Assembly (NCBI GenBank): GCA_937895435.1
Contig: CALAXT010000056.1
Coordinates: 26,605 to 90,604 of the forward strand
Origin: an uncultured Paracoccaceae bacterium
GTDB lineage: Bacteria; Pseudomonadota; Alphaproteobacteria; Rhodobacterales; Rhodobacteraceae
DNA: 64,000 nt
Reading direction: 5' to 3'
Below, piece after piece: positions 34,924 through 44,339 of this stretch (its first letter is position 1; every line of letters starts with the position of its first letter). The position numbers were made by a program, and so were the translations under genes. The notes below the pieces were generated by a model, which saw only the letters and a list, made by a program, of their open reading frames with translations, was not told the origin of the DNA and searched no databases.

Positions 34924-36276
34924 ATGGATCAACATCTCAATATCATTGGCGGCGGCATGGCTGGCTGCGAAGCAGCCTGGCAAGCGGCCGAGGCCGGGCT
35001 TTCAGTTAGATTGCATGAAATGCGCCCCACAGTCGGCACCTTTGCCCATCAAAGTGGGGATTTGGGCGAAATGGTTTGTTCAAACTCGTTTCGTTCAGAT
35101 GATGATGAACAAAACGCTGTCGGACTTTTGCATTGGGAAATGCGTGCGGCCAATGGGCTTATCATGGCGATGGCCGATCAACACGCCCTGCCCGCAGGCG
35201 GCGCACTGGCTGTAGACCGTGAGGCCTTTGCCCAATCTGTTACCGCGCGGCTGCGCGCCCATCCGCGCATCACAGTGGTCGATGGCGAAATCACCGAATT
35301 GCCGCAAAGCGGCCATTGGATTATTGCCACAGGTCCGCTGACATCTGGTGCATTGGCACAGGCCATACAGGCGGAAACCGGCGCGGAAGCATTGGCATTT
35401 TTTGACGCCATCGCACCGATCATCCACGCCGACAGCATTGATATGTCAAAGGCATGGCGGCAATCACGTTACGACAAAGGCGACACCGAGGAAGAGCGCA
35501 CCGCCTATATCAACTGCCCAATGTCGCATGTGCAATATGATGCCTTTATTGATGCACTGCTCGCGGCCGAAAAAACCACGTTTCACCCCGGCGAAACCGC
35601 AGGCTATTTTGATGGTTGCCTGCCCATTGAGGTGATGGCCGAACGTGGCCGTGAAACCCTGCGCTTTGGCCCGATGAAGCCGGTTGGGCTGACCAATGCC
35701 AATGATCCCGCCACCAAACCCTATGCGGTCGTTCAACTGCGCCGCGACAATGCTTTGGGCACGCTTTACAACATCGTGGGCTTTCAAACCAAAATGAAAT
35801 ACGGCGCGCAGGTCGCGGTGCTGCGGATGATTCCCGGATTGGAACACGCCGAATTTGCCCGGTTGGGTGGCATTCATCGCAATACATTTCTAAACTCACC
35901 GCGGCTGCTAGATGCGCAGATGCGGCTAAAAACTCAGCCCCATATCCGTTTTGCCGGCCAAATCACCGGGGTCGAGGGCTATGTCGAATCAGCGGCGATG
36001 GGGCTTTTGGCAGGCCGTCTGGCAGTGGCCGAAATCACGGGCCAACACTTGCAGCCGCCCCCCCCCGACACCGCAATGGGGGCACTGATCACCCATATTA
36101 CGGGCGGGGCAGACGCAAAGACCTTTCAACCAATGAACGTAAATTTTGGCCTGTTTCCACCCATTGATGCCAAAGGTGGGCGGCGTGGGCGTAAAGACCG
36201 CTATCGCGCCTATACTGATCGGGCCAAAGCCGCGTTTTTAGCCTGGCTGGGACAGGCCGCGCAGGATGCCGCCTGA
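34924..36276 (+). CDS. trmFO: tRNA (uracil-54) C5-methyltransferase, folate/FAD dependent
   Basis: This 450-residue flavoprotein makes m5U54 in the tRNA T-loop using methylene-THF and FADH2. The FAD loop is [13 protein letters not shown]. Cys52 in [12 protein letters not shown] is the conserved cysteine tied to the active site. Length is normal. Its last codons overlap the start of gluQ by 11 bases. Confidence 0.96.
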   Translation: MDQHLNIIGGGMAGCEAAWQAAEAGLSVRLHEMRPTVGTFAHQSGDLGEMVCSNSFRSDDDEQNAVGLLHWEMRAANGLIMAMADQHALPAGGALAVDREAFAQSVTARLRAHPRITVVDGEITELPQSGHWIIATGPLTSGALAQAIQAETGAEALAFFDAIAPIIHADSIDMSKAWRQSRYDKGDTEEERTAYINCPMSHVQYDAFIDALLAAEKTTFHPGETAGYFDGCLPIEVMAERGRETLRFGPMKPVGLTNANDPATKPYAVVQLRRDNALGTLYNIVGFQTKMKYGAQVAVLRMIPGLEHAEFARLGGIHRNTFLNSPRLLDAQMRLKTQPHIRFAGQITGVEGYVESAAMGLLAGRLAVAEITGQHLQPPPPDTAMGALITHITGGADAKTFQPMNVNFGLFPPIDAKGGRRGRKDRYRAYTDRAKAAFLAWLGQAAQDAA

Positions 36277-37120
36277 TCGCCCCTATCGCACCCGATTTGC
36301 GCCCTCGCCCACGGGTTTGTTGCATTTGGGCCATGCCTTTTCGGCACTTACAGGTTGGGCACGGGCGCAGGAAATGGACGGCACATTTCTGCTGAGGATC
36401 GAAGATATCGACACGCCGCGCTGCACACAGGCGTTTCGAGATGCCATTTTTGACGATCTGCACTGGCTGGGCCTGGTTTGGCCAACGCCGGTGATCGAGC
36501 AGTCGCAAAGACGCATGGCCTATGACAGGGCACTGTCCGGGCTGATCGCGCGCGGGCTTGTCTATCCCTGCCGGTGTACCCGCACGGAAATACGCGCCGC
36601 ACTTTCCGCACCACAAGAGGGCGCGCCCGCGCCCACCGCGCCCTATCCCGGCACCTGTCGCCACCGCCCCCCCTCTGACGCCGGGCCAAAGGATGGCTGG
36701 CGGCTAAACCTTGATGCCGCTCTGGAGTCACTTGGCGACACGACGATGGGTTTTTTTGAGAACGGGCCACTGCACCCAGGCTGGCACAATGTCACAAGTC
36801 TGGCGCTTTTGCATGCGCATGGCGATATCATTTTGGCACGACGCGATATCGGCATCTCGTATGCGCTGGCGGTGGTGTTGGATGATGCCGCACAAGGGAT
36901 CACAGAAGTTGTACGTGGTGAGGATCTTTTTGATGCGACACCCCCACAAATCTTGTTGCAAAATTTGCTAGAACTTCCCACCCCAACCTATTGGCACCAC
37001 GCCCTTATTCGAGATGAGTTTGGCAAACGCCTGGCCAAGCGGGATGGGGGGCGCGCGCTGCAAGCGGTTCGGGGGGAAGGGCTGCGCCCCAGTGATATTA
37101 TTGCACAGCTTGGCTTTTGA
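36266..37120 (+). CDS. gluQ: Glutamyl-Q tRNA(Asp) synthetase
   Basis: This 284-residue GluRS paralogue attaches glutamate to queuosine 34 of tRNA(Asp). HLGH at 20-23 is the HIGH motif and GKRLAKRDG the KMSKS equivalent. The zinc site appears as CRCTR with Y-x-x-x-Cys in YPGTCR. It lacks the anticodon-binding half of GluRS, as expected. It is coupled to trmFO, giving a short tRNA-modification operon. Confidence 0.95.
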   Translation: MPPDRPYRTRFAPSPTGLLHLGHAFSALTGWARAQEMDGTFLLRIEDIDTPRCTQAFRDAIFDDLHWLGLVWPTPVIEQSQRRMAYDRALSGLIARGLVYPCRCTRTEIRAALSAPQEGAPAPTAPYPGTCRHRPPSDAGPKDGWRLNLDAALESLGDTTMGFFENGPLHPGWHNVTSLALLHAHGDIILARRDIGISYALAVVLDDAAQGITEVVRGEDLFDATPPQILLQNLLELPTPTYWHHALIRDEFGKRLAKRDGGRALQAVRGEGLRPSDIIAQLGF

Positions 37121-37121
37121 T

Positions 37122-37487
37122 TTAGGGCGAAAGCGGCTGTAGAATTTCCACCTCATCGCCAGCACGGATTGCGCTGTAAAAACAGCTTTGCCGGTTTGTA
37201 TGGCAGGCAGGCCCCGTTTGTTCCACCATGACCAACAGACAATCGCGATCACAATCGACCCGCATTTCCACCAAACGCTGCGTATGGCCCGAGCTCTCGC
37301 CCTTGACCCAAAACGCCTGCCGCGACCGTGACCAATACGTCACCAGCCCCGTTTCCAAACTGCGCCGCACGGCGTCTTGGTTCATCCAAGCCATCATCAA
37401 GACATCCCCCGTCTGATGATCTTGCGCAATGGCCGGGATCAACCCTTTGGCATCAAAACAAAGCGTCGCCGGATCAAAAGCCATCAA
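37122..37487 (-). CDS. hisI: Phosphoribosyl-AMP cyclohydrolase
   Basis: This 121-residue enzyme opens the adenine ring of PR-AMP in histidine step 3. Metal ligands are in VDCDRDC and ACHTNRQSCFY, and WVKGESSGHTQ is the substrate loop. It is the stand-alone HisI form without the HisE half. Two adjacent ATGs could start it. Its stop lies one base from that of gluQ (convergent). Confidence 0.96.
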   Translation of the reverse strand: MMAFDPATLCFDAKGLIPAIAQDHQTGDVLMMAWMNQDAVRRSLETGLVTYWSRSRQAFWVKGESSGHTQRLVEMRVDCDRDCLLVMVEQTGPACHTNRQSCFYSAIRAGDEVEILQPLSP

Positions 37488-37562
37488 AATTCTCCGTTGC
37501 AGAATGGCACCTTGGCTTTATCTATGGCAAGGAGCCCAAAGACGAAAGAGAAAGGCCACGAC

Positions 37563-38024
37563 ATGAGCAATGATGGCGACCTGATCAAGCTTTATTCCGG
37601 GCGCATTCTAGCGCTGGCCGCAGACATACCACACCATGCCCGGCTCACTGCCCCAGATGCAACATTGCGCAAACGCGCGCCACTGTGCGGGTCCACGGTC
37701 ACGGTTGATCTTTGCGTGAGCGAGGGCCGTGTCAGTGCTTTTGGCCAAGATGTGAAAGCCTGCGCCTTGGGTCAGGCTGCCGCTGCGGTATTGGGTGGGG
37801 CGGTAATCGGGTGCAATTTGACCGAACTCACCGCTGCCCGCGACAGCCTGCGCGCGATGCTGGGCGATGGTGGGCCCGCCCCCGCAGCGCCCTTTGACGG
37901 ATTTGAGGTGCTGAGCCCGGCACGGGCCTATAAAAACCGTCACGCGTCTATTCTGTTGGCGATGGAGGCCACGGTTGAGGCGATGGAAGCTGCCACCACC
38001 ACCCAAACCCAAGCCGCACCGTAA
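37563..38024 (+). CDS. IscU/SufU-like iron-sulfur scaffold protein
   Basis: This 153-residue protein resembles the NifU N-terminal/IscU fold. Two of the usual three cysteines are visible, in RAPLCGSTV and VKACALGQ; a further Cys is in VIGCNLTEL. It begins MSNDGDLIKLYSGRIL. Alphaproteobacteria carry such proteins beside the SUF system, and their exact step is unsettled. It is divergent from hisI and convergent with the SDR gene. Confidence 0.85.
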   Translation: MSNDGDLIKLYSGRILALAADIPHHARLTAPDATLRKRAPLCGSTVTVDLCVSEGRVSAFGQDVKACALGQAAAAVLGGAVIGCNLTELTAARDSLRAMLGDGGPAPAAPFDGFEVLSPARAYKNRHASILLAMEATVEAMEAATTTQTQAAP

Positions 38025-38030
38025 ACCAGA

Positions 38031-38687
38031 TTACAACAAATCGATCAGCCGCGCCGCCTCGGCATTCGGGTCAGACAAAGGGGTGCGGTCTTCCCCCGGA
38101 AAAAACCGGGCACGCAGCGCTGTGGGCATCGGGGAAACTGGTTCAATCAGCACCCGCGGCCCAATCTTGGCAGATTCGCTTTGCCAACTGCGCGCAAGCG
38201 CAATCTGGGCCGATTTTGTTGCGCCATAGGCACCAAAGAACCGATCCCCCCCACGCGGATCATCGACAAAAAGCGCCGTCCCCGTGGCAGAGCCCGCCAA
38301 AAGCGGCGCGACATAGCCGATCAAAACGGCGGTCGCGCGGGTGTTGGTGGCATAAGAGCGATCCCAATCTTTCATATCCAGATGGGGCACCGGCGACAAC
38401 GGCGCTGCGTGGATGGCCATATGGGCCCACAAATCTACCCGACCCCAGCGATCATAAAGCGCGCGGCACAAATGCTGCATCGCCGCCTCATCGGTAATAT
38501 CCATCGGCGCCAATGTCAGCGCCCCGTCCTGCGCACCGCTGGCCTTGCAACGATCATCAAGATCTTCCAATCCGCCCACCGTGCGCGCCACAGCCACAAC
38601 ATGCCAGCCACGCGTCACCAAAGCCAACACCACTGCTGCGCCCAATCCGCGCGAGGCACCCGTCACCACTGCAACAGATTGGGTCAT
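38031..38687 (-). CDS. Short-chain dehydrogenase-like protein with degenerate active site
   Basis: This 218-residue Rossmann protein has the cofactor loop TGASRGLG and the YxxxK pair in YGATK. The catalytic Ser strand, normally near NISS, reads ALFVDDPRGGDRFF and lacks a Ser. The NNAG motif is replaced by AHMA. It may bind NAD(P) without normal dehydrogenase activity, or use another residue. Its ATG overlaps the purF stop (ATGA), so it is the last gene of radA-cvpA-purF-SDR. Confidence 0.85.
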   Translation of the reverse strand: MTQSVAVVTGASRGLGAAVVLALVTRGWHVVAVARTVGGLEDLDDRCKASGAQDGALTLAPMDITDEAAMQHLCRALYDRWGRVDLWAHMAIHAAPLSPVPHLDMKDWDRSYATNTRATAVLIGYVAPLLAGSATGTALFVDDPRGGDRFFGAYGATKSAQIALARSWQSESAKIGPRVLIEPVSPMPTALRARFFPGEDRTPLSDPNAEAARLIDLL

Positions 38688-40144
38688 TGGGCAGCCTTTA
38701 GCACGAACCCCTCGGCAATTTTATCCGACGGTGTCACGGGATAATCGCCTGAAAAACACGCATCACAATATTGCGGCTGGCGGTTGTTGCGGCCATCCGC
38801 CTCGCCCGCGGCTCGGTAAAGCCCATCGAGCGAGATGAATTTCAAACTGTCGACCCCAATGAAATCACGCATCTCATCTTCGGTCATGGTGGCCGCCAGC
38901 AGCTTTGAACGCTCGGGCGTGTCTACCCCGTAAAAGCACGGCCAAGCCGTGGGGGGCGACGCTATGCGAAAATGCACCTCGGCGGCGCCTGCTTCCAAAA
39001 TCATCTCGCGGATCTTGATTGAAGTGGTGCCCCGCACTACCGAATCATCAACCAACACCACACGTTTGCCTTTGATCAGGCCACGGTTCACGTTCAGCTT
39101 AAGCCGCACGCCCATGTTACGGATCTGTTCGGTCGGTTCAATAAAGGTCCGCCCCATATATTGGTTGCGGATGATCCCCATTGCAAACGGAATACCCGAT
39201 TCTTGGCTGTAGCCAATTGCGGCGGGCGTGCCACTGTCGGGCACCGGGCAGACCAAGTCGGCCTCAATCGGGGCTTCGCGCGCCAGTTCCACACCAATTT
39301 GGCGGCGCGTTTCATAAACCGAACGCCCCCCCAAGATGGAATCAGGGCGCGAGAAATAAACGTGCTCAAACAGACAAAACCGCGACTTGCGCGGTTCAAA
39401 GGGCTGAAAACTCTCCAACCCTTTTGCGTCAATCACCACCATTTCACCCGGCGCGATTTCACGGATAAATTGCGCCCCAATAATGTCCAACCCGCAAGTT
39501 TCCGAGCTTAGCACCCAGCCATCACCCACGCGCCCCAGCACCAATGGGCGCACACCCAGCGGATCACGCACACCAATCAGTTTGCTGCGTGTCATGGCCA
39601 CGATAGAAAACGCCCCCTCAACCCGGCGCAGCGCATCTTTGATCCGTTCGGGGATATTGGTTTGGATCGAGCGTGCCATCAGGTGAATGATACATTCGCT
39701 GTCCGACGACGATTGAAAGATTGAACCACGTTCGATCAATTCGCGCCGCAGCGCGGTGGCGTTGGTCAGATTGCCATTGTGGGCAATCGCGGCCCCCCCC
39801 ATCGAAAACTCACCAAAAAATGGCTGCACATCCCGAATGGCGGTGTTGCCCTTGGACCCGGCCGTGGAATAGCGCACATGCCCAATCGCCAAGCTGCCCG
39901 GCAAGGTGCCCATGATGGTTGGATTGGTGAAATTATCGCGCACATAGCCAAAGCGACGGGCCGAATTGAACCCTTGCTCGGGATCATAGGCCACAATGCC
40001 GCCAGCCTCTTGCCCACGATGCTGCAATGCGTGCATGCCAAGGGCCACAAAATTTGCCGCGTCAGCGACACCAATCACACCAAAAACACCACATTCTTCA
40101 TGCAGTTTATCCGTGTCAAAGGGGTGCAGGGGGAGATCGCGCAT
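38684..40144 (-). CDS. purF: Glutamine PRPP amidotransferase, iron-sulfur type
   Basis: This 486-residue enzyme makes phosphoribosylamine, the committed purine step. Cys18 follows a 17-residue propeptide (MRDLPLHPFDTDKLHEE) and becomes the N-terminal nucleophile after cleavage. The PRPP loop is VVLVDDSVVRGTTS. Cysteines in SRFCLFEH, AWPCFYGVD and YCDACFSG match the four [4Fe-4S] ligands of the B. subtilis type, which makes that enzyme oxygen-sensitive. It lies between cvpA and the SDR gene. Confidence 0.97.
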   Translation of the reverse strand: MRDLPLHPFDTDKLHEECGVFGVIGVADAANFVALGMHALQHRGQEAGGIVAYDPEQGFNSARRFGYVRDNFTNPTIMGTLPGSLAIGHVRYSTAGSKGNTAIRDVQPFFGEFSMGGAAIAHNGNLTNATALRRELIERGSIFQSSSDSECIIHLMARSIQTNIPERIKDALRRVEGAFSIVAMTRSKLIGVRDPLGVRPLVLGRVGDGWVLSSETCGLDIIGAQFIREIAPGEMVVIDAKGLESFQPFEPRKSRFCLFEHVYFSRPDSILGGRSVYETRRQIGVELAREAPIEADLVCPVPDSGTPAAIGYSQESGIPFAMGIIRNQYMGRTFIEPTEQIRNMGVRLKLNVNRGLIKGKRVVLVDDSVVRGTTSIKIREMILEAGAAEVHFRIASPPTAWPCFYGVDTPERSKLLAATMTEDEMRDFIGVDSLKFISLDGLYRAAGEADGRNNRQPQYCDACFSGDYPVTPSDKIAEGFVLKAAQ

Positions 40145-40244
40145 GGGGATGAAACCTCTTTTAGGGCAGCAGCCTGCCCGGCACAGCATTGCTTTAGGTT
40201 ATTGCGAAAGCAGTGTCACCCACAGAAACGCATCAAAGCGGCAG

Positions 40245-40871
40245 CTATTGGGGCAGGCTTGGGCTATCTTTTGGGGCATCCACCCCAAATTCTGATGCCA
40301 CACCCAAGCTTTGGCCCGGCGCCGCGCATTGCCCCATAAGCCCCAGATAGCGTGCCTCAAGCCAGCCGGGGGCGTCTTGGGGGAGGGTCTGATCAATATT
40401 GGTTTGCATTTGCATGAACACTTTGGCCGCACGGCTGTTTTCAACCATTTCAACGCCTGGACGCGTCACCGCACGGTCATAAACCACAAACACCAGCGCC
40501 ACCAAAACCACGCCACGGATCAGACCAAACAAAAAGCCCAAACCTTGATCCACACCGCCAAGCGCCGAGCGCTGAACGATTGAGGCCAGAAACGGCGAAA
40601 AAAGTGAGGCCAAAATAAGCGCACCCGTGAACACCACGCCAAACGATGCCAACATCGCCATTTCGCAGCTGTCGCCTAAAAATGTGCTCAATACTGGGAT
40701 TTCGCGGACCAAAGGCACGGCCGCTGGTGCCAAGCTAAACGCTACAATTCCTGCGGCAACCCAGCCTGCAATGGCCAGAACCTCGCGCACAAGTCCGCGT
40801 GAATAGGCAAGGATGGCCGAGACGATGATCACCACCGCCACGACAGCGTCGATCATGGTAAAATTATCCAT
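40245..40871 (-). CDS. cvpA: CvpA-family membrane protein
   Basis: This 208-residue inner-membrane protein has four spans in the first 135 residues (MIDAVVAVVIIVSAILAYSR start, then GGVDQGLGFLFGLIRG). E. coli CvpA is needed for colicin V production and lies upstream of purF, the same neighbour as here. The C-terminal 70 residues are soluble. Its molecular role is unknown. It starts 12 bases after radA. Confidence 0.92.
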   Translation of the reverse strand: MDNFTMIDAVVAVVIIVSAILAYSRGLVREVLAIAGWVAAGIVAFSLAPAAVPLVREIPVLSTFLGDSCEMAMLASFGVVFTGALILASLFSPFLASIVQRSALGGVDQGLGFLFGLIRGVVLVALVFVVYDRAVTRPGVEMVENSRAAKVFMQMQTNIDQTLPQDAPGWLEARYLGLMGQCAAPGQSLGVASEFGVDAPKDSPSLPQ

Positions 40872-40883
40872 CGCGCCTTCCCC

Positions 40884-42257
40884 CTAGTGGCTCTCGCCAA
40901 CGCCCATTCGCGCCACAAACCCGGCTAAATCCGCAAGCTCAATCACGTCAACGCCTGCAACCTTGCCAAGTTTTGAACGCCCCGGCACCACGGCCCGGTT
41001 GAAACCAAGTTTTTGCGCCTCTTTCAACCTGTTTTCGGTCTGACTGACCGGGCGCAACGCCCCAGACAGGCTCAATTCACCAAAAACCACCATATCGGGG
41101 GGCAGCGGCCGGTCTTCGCGCGCCGACAAAAGGGCCGCCGCCACCGCCAAATCGGCGGCAGGCTCGCCCACACGAATACCGCCCGCAACATTTAAATAAA
41201 CATCCATCCCAGAAAAGGCGATCCCACAGCGGGCTTCCAACACCGCCAGAATCATCGAAAGCCGCCCACCGTCCCAGCCCACAACCGTGCGGCGCGGGCT
41301 GCCAGGCGGAGCGGGGGCCACCAGCGCCTGAAATTCCACCAAAAGTGGCCGCGTGCCCTCAATCCCAGCAAAAACAACCGAACCAGAGGCGGGTTTATCA
41401 CGTTCCGACAAAAACAGCGCTGATGGGTTGACCACCTGCGACAGCCCAGAGCCGGTCATTTCAAAAACGCCAATTTCATCCGCAGGACCAAAGCGATTTT
41501 TTACACTGCGCAAGATCCGAAACTGATGGCCCCGCTCACCTTCAAAATAAATGACCGTATCAACCATGTGTTCAACCACACGCGGGCCAGCAATCTGGCC
41601 CTCTTTGGTCACATGGCCCACCAACACAACCGATGTGCCGCGGCGTTTGGCAAATGTGACCAGCTCATGGGCGCAAGCGCGCACTTGGCTGACAGATCCG
41701 GGCGCACTGTCGACGTTATCCACCCACATGGTCTGGATCGAATCAATCACCACCAGATCAGGGCGCAACGTATCCAGCGTGCTGAGAATATCGCGCAGAT
41801 TAGTTTCAGCACCCAGTTGCAAAGGCGCATCGTGCAACCCCAAGCGACGCGCCCGCATCCGCACCTGATCAGAAGCCTCTTCGCCGGAAATATAAATGCT
41901 GCTGAGCCCCGCTTTGGCAAATGCCGCGGTCGCCTGCAGCAAAAGCGTGGATTTGCCGATGCCCGGGTCGCCCCCAATCAAAATAGCTGAGCCTGCGACC
42001 AAACCACCGCCCAACACACGGTCGAATTCATCCATACCGCTGCGCGTGCGCTCGGGTGGGGTATCTTCACTGTTCAGATCGCTCAGCGTTACCGTCCGGC
42101 CACGGCTGGCACCAAGACTGCGTGACGGCGGCCCCGACGACAGCGGTGCGTCTTCGGTGATACAATTCCAAGACCCGCAGCCATCACAGCGCCCGGCCCA
42201 TTTCTTGTGAACCGCCCCACAGGCCGAACAGGAAAAACTTGCGATACCTTTTGCCAT
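40884..42257 (-). CDS. radA: DNA repair protein RadA
   Basis: This 457-residue RecA-like ATPase helps branch migration in recombination. The zinc finger uses Cys10, Cys13, Cys24 and Cys27. Walker A is GGDPGIGKST, and KNRFG is the RadA-specific motif. The C-terminal Lon-protease-like domain is present. It heads the radA-cvpA-purF-SDR cluster. Confidence 0.97.
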   Translation of the reverse strand: MAKGIASFSCSACGAVHKKWAGRCDGCGSWNCITEDAPLSSGPPSRSLGASRGRTVTLSDLNSEDTPPERTRSGMDEFDRVLGGGLVAGSAILIGGDPGIGKSTLLLQATAAFAKAGLSSIYISGEEASDQVRMRARRLGLHDAPLQLGAETNLRDILSTLDTLRPDLVVIDSIQTMWVDNVDSAPGSVSQVRACAHELVTFAKRRGTSVVLVGHVTKEGQIAGPRVVEHMVDTVIYFEGERGHQFRILRSVKNRFGPADEIGVFEMTGSGLSQVVNPSALFLSERDKPASGSVVFAGIEGTRPLLVEFQALVAPAPPGSPRRTVVGWDGGRLSMILAVLEARCGIAFSGMDVYLNVAGGIRVGEPAADLAVAAALLSAREDRPLPPDMVVFGELSLSGALRPVSQTENRLKEAQKLGFNRAVVPGRSKLGKVAGVDVIELADLAGFVARMGVGESH

Positions 42258-42350
42258 CCCCCCTCATGCCGCAGCGGGGGCTTTGGTTCAAGCGTCTTGA
42301 TACAAACGCCGACAGATGGTCAACTTGGTGTAGGGGCTAGGTGAAATGCG

Positions 42351-43295
42351 CTAAACCTCTGCGAAAAGCCGCAGCGTTGCATCAATCACCTGATTGCGGC
42401 CACGTGGAATTTCATAAAATATTTCGTGGCGCAAACCGGGCAAACGCGCCAAATGCCCGCCCGACCATCGCGCCATCACATCCGTCATCGCAGCCGGGTC
42501 CACCACGCGTTCTGCGCCACCCACAAGACAGAGCGCAGGCATTTGCGGCACAGGTGTTGCGCGCAGTTCAGCCATTTCATGCAGCGCCTCAGACAGCCAA
42601 TGCAAGCTTGGCCCCCCCAGCCCTAAATCAGGATAGCCATCAACCTGCCGTTTTAAATAGGCAAACATCTCTGGATCATGGGTCAGCACATTGCCCTCAA
42701 ACGGGGCGGAATCAAGATAACTGTCAGCACTATAGCCGGGCGTGTAAATCTGCCCCATGCCCAAGCGCCGCGCAGCCGCCGTGATGGCCAACACCGCCAA
42801 GCGCGCAGGTTTTGACAGCGCCAGCCCCCACATCGGCGCTGAAAACACCACGCCCCGCACATCAAGGCCCTGCTGCACCGCGCGCAGCCCAATGGCCCCC
42901 CCCATGGAATGCGCCAACAAATACCGCGCGCCCTCCGTCAGCCCCAGCTTGGGCAAAGCCGCCAAAAGGGCCGCCACATCGCGCTGATAATCTGAAAACC
43001 GTCCCACATGGCCCATCCGCGGGTCACGCCCCATGCGTTGCGAAAGCCCCTGCCCACGCCAATCTAGCGTCACAACACAAAAGCCCGCCGCGCAAAATTC
43101 TGCCGCCAAAAGCCCATATTTTTCACAGGCTTCCGTGCGTCCAGGAAAAATCAAAATCGTGCCGCGTGCGGGCTTGCCCCACACCGCCATACGCAGCCGC
43201 ACCGCGTCATCAGTCTGCAACCAAAACGCACGCGCCGGTTCGTGCCCGGCGACATCTGCGTGAAATGGGGCGGCATCCATCGGCACGTGATCCAC
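42351..43295 (-). CDS. Alpha/beta hydrolase, lysophospholipase (PldB) type
   Basis: This 314-residue serine hydrolase has the nucleophile elbow AHSMGGAIG and the C-terminal catalytic His in PGLRHEIFYE. The oxyanion/GRTE segment is FPGRTEACEKYG. It resembles the serine aminopeptidase S33/monoglyceride lipase family. No signal peptide is present. It follows the SCP2-domain gene by three bases, suggesting a shared lipid role. Confidence 0.9.
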   Translation of the reverse strand: MDHVPMDAAPFHADVAGHEPARAFWLQTDDAVRLRMAVWGKPARGTILIFPGRTEACEKYGLLAAEFCAAGFCVVTLDWRGQGLSQRMGRDPRMGHVGRFSDYQRDVAALLAALPKLGLTEGARYLLAHSMGGAIGLRAVQQGLDVRGVVFSAPMWGLALSKPARLAVLAITAAARRLGMGQIYTPGYSADSYLDSAPFEGNVLTHDPEMFAYLKRQVDGYPDLGLGGPSLHWLSEALHEMAELRATPVPQMPALCLVGGAERVVDPAAMTDVMARWSGGHLARLPGLRHEIFYEIPRGRNQVIDATLRLFAEV

Positions 43296-43298
43296 GTG

Positions 43299-43601
43299 TT
43301 AAACCATTGAGGTGGCAAGTTTCATGGCCAATGCCATATCCCCCGTCACATCCAGCTTGCCTTGCATGAACGCCGACGACGGGTGGATACGCCCGGCCAA
43401 AATGGCCTCAAACACATCAGCGCGCGCGCGCAAGGTAACATCGGCGCGCTGATGATCGCCTTGTGGCGCAGCCCGCACCCCCTGCCCGTCCACCAAAATC
43501 ACCCCAGCGTCTTCAATCACGAATTTCACACAGCCCTCAGTCAACCCTTGCGGCAGGCGTTGGCCAAGCTTTGCAACGGCCTCTGTTAAGATTCGGCTCA
43601 C
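43299..43601 (-). CDS. SCP2 sterol-carrier-domain protein
   Basis: This 100-residue protein is a lone SCP2 domain: KFVIEDAGVILVDGQGVRAA, ADVTLRARADVFEAILAG and FMQGKLDVTGDMALAMKLA. Such proteins bind fatty acyl or other hydrophobic ligands. I start at a GTG (VSRILTEAVAKLGQ) because AAGGA lies seven bases upstream and the length then matches the family; a longer start adds 23 unconserved residues. Confidence 0.88.
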   Translation of the reverse strand: MSRILTEAVAKLGQRLPQGLTEGCVKFVIEDAGVILVDGQGVRAAPQGDHQRADVTLRARADVFEAILAGRIHPSSAFMQGKLDVTGDMALAMKLATSMV

Positions 43602-43720
43602 AACCTGTTCCTTTTCACACCAGCGGCCCACGATCGCAGAGTGCACTCTTTGAAATTTCATGGCCGCCACACAAACAAAAGCTCGCCTTTTGAAATTAGC
43701 GACTTAAATTGGTAAGTGTT

Positions 43721-44323
43721 ATGCAATCATTCCGTGCGCTTCTCAACCTGCTGGTTTTCGCGCCGCTCTGCGCGGTGACATGGGCGGTATCATCGCCCAG
43801 CTTACCACTGGCCGCTTGGGCGCAAGCCCCCCCCACCGCCACGGCGCAATCTGAGCGGCTTGACCAGTTGTTTGAACAACTGAAAGAGCCGGGTGCCGAT
43901 TGGTCAAGCACAGAACGCGAAATTTGGCGCGAATGGTCAAAATCTGGCTCGGCTGCGATGGATTTGTTGTTGCAACGCGGGCAGGTCGCGATGCGTGCGG
44001 GTGATTTGCCCACAGCGATTGGCCATTTTACCGCGCTGATCGACCATGCTCCCGAATTTGCCGAAGGCTGGAATGCCCGCGCCACTGCGTTGTATGCGAT
44101 TGGCGAATTCGGCCCCTCACTCAGTGATATCCGCATGACGCTGGCGTTAAATCCCCGCCATTTTGGTGCCTTAGCCGGTCTTGGGATGATTTTGGAAGAG
44201 GTGGCCCCCCCACAAGAGGCGCTGCGCGCCTATCGCGCGGCGCGCGCTATACATCCCTACCTTCCTGGGGTACTAAGCGCCATCAACCGGCTAGAAGTGA
44301 CGGTTGAGGGGCAGAAAATTTAA
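43721..44323 (+). CDS. Exported TPR-repeat protein
   Basis: This 200-residue protein has an N-terminal signal peptide (MQSFRALLNLLVFAPLCAVT, cleaved near AWAQA) and two to three tetratricopeptide repeats from about residue 75 to 175 (QVAMRAGDLPTAIGHFTALI, FAEGWNARATALYAIGEF). TPRs bind partner proteins. Partner unknown. It ends 16 bases before the helicase gene and may be cotranscribed. Confidence 0.82.
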   Translation: MQSFRALLNLLVFAPLCAVTWAVSSPSLPLAAWAQAPPTATAQSERLDQLFEQLKEPGADWSSTEREIWREWSKSGSAAMDLLLQRGQVAMRAGDLPTAIGHFTALIDHAPEFAEGWNARATALYAIGEFGPSLSDIRMTLALNPRHFGALAGLGMILEEVAPPQEALRAYRAARAIHPYLPGVLSAINRLEVTVEGQKI

Positions 44324-44339
44324 CCCGGCAGGCAAGTTC

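Noticed and set aside
36266..37120. gluQ as a full glutamyl-tRNA synthetase
   Set aside because: At 284 residues it lacks the anticodon-binding half, so it is the GluQ paralogue.
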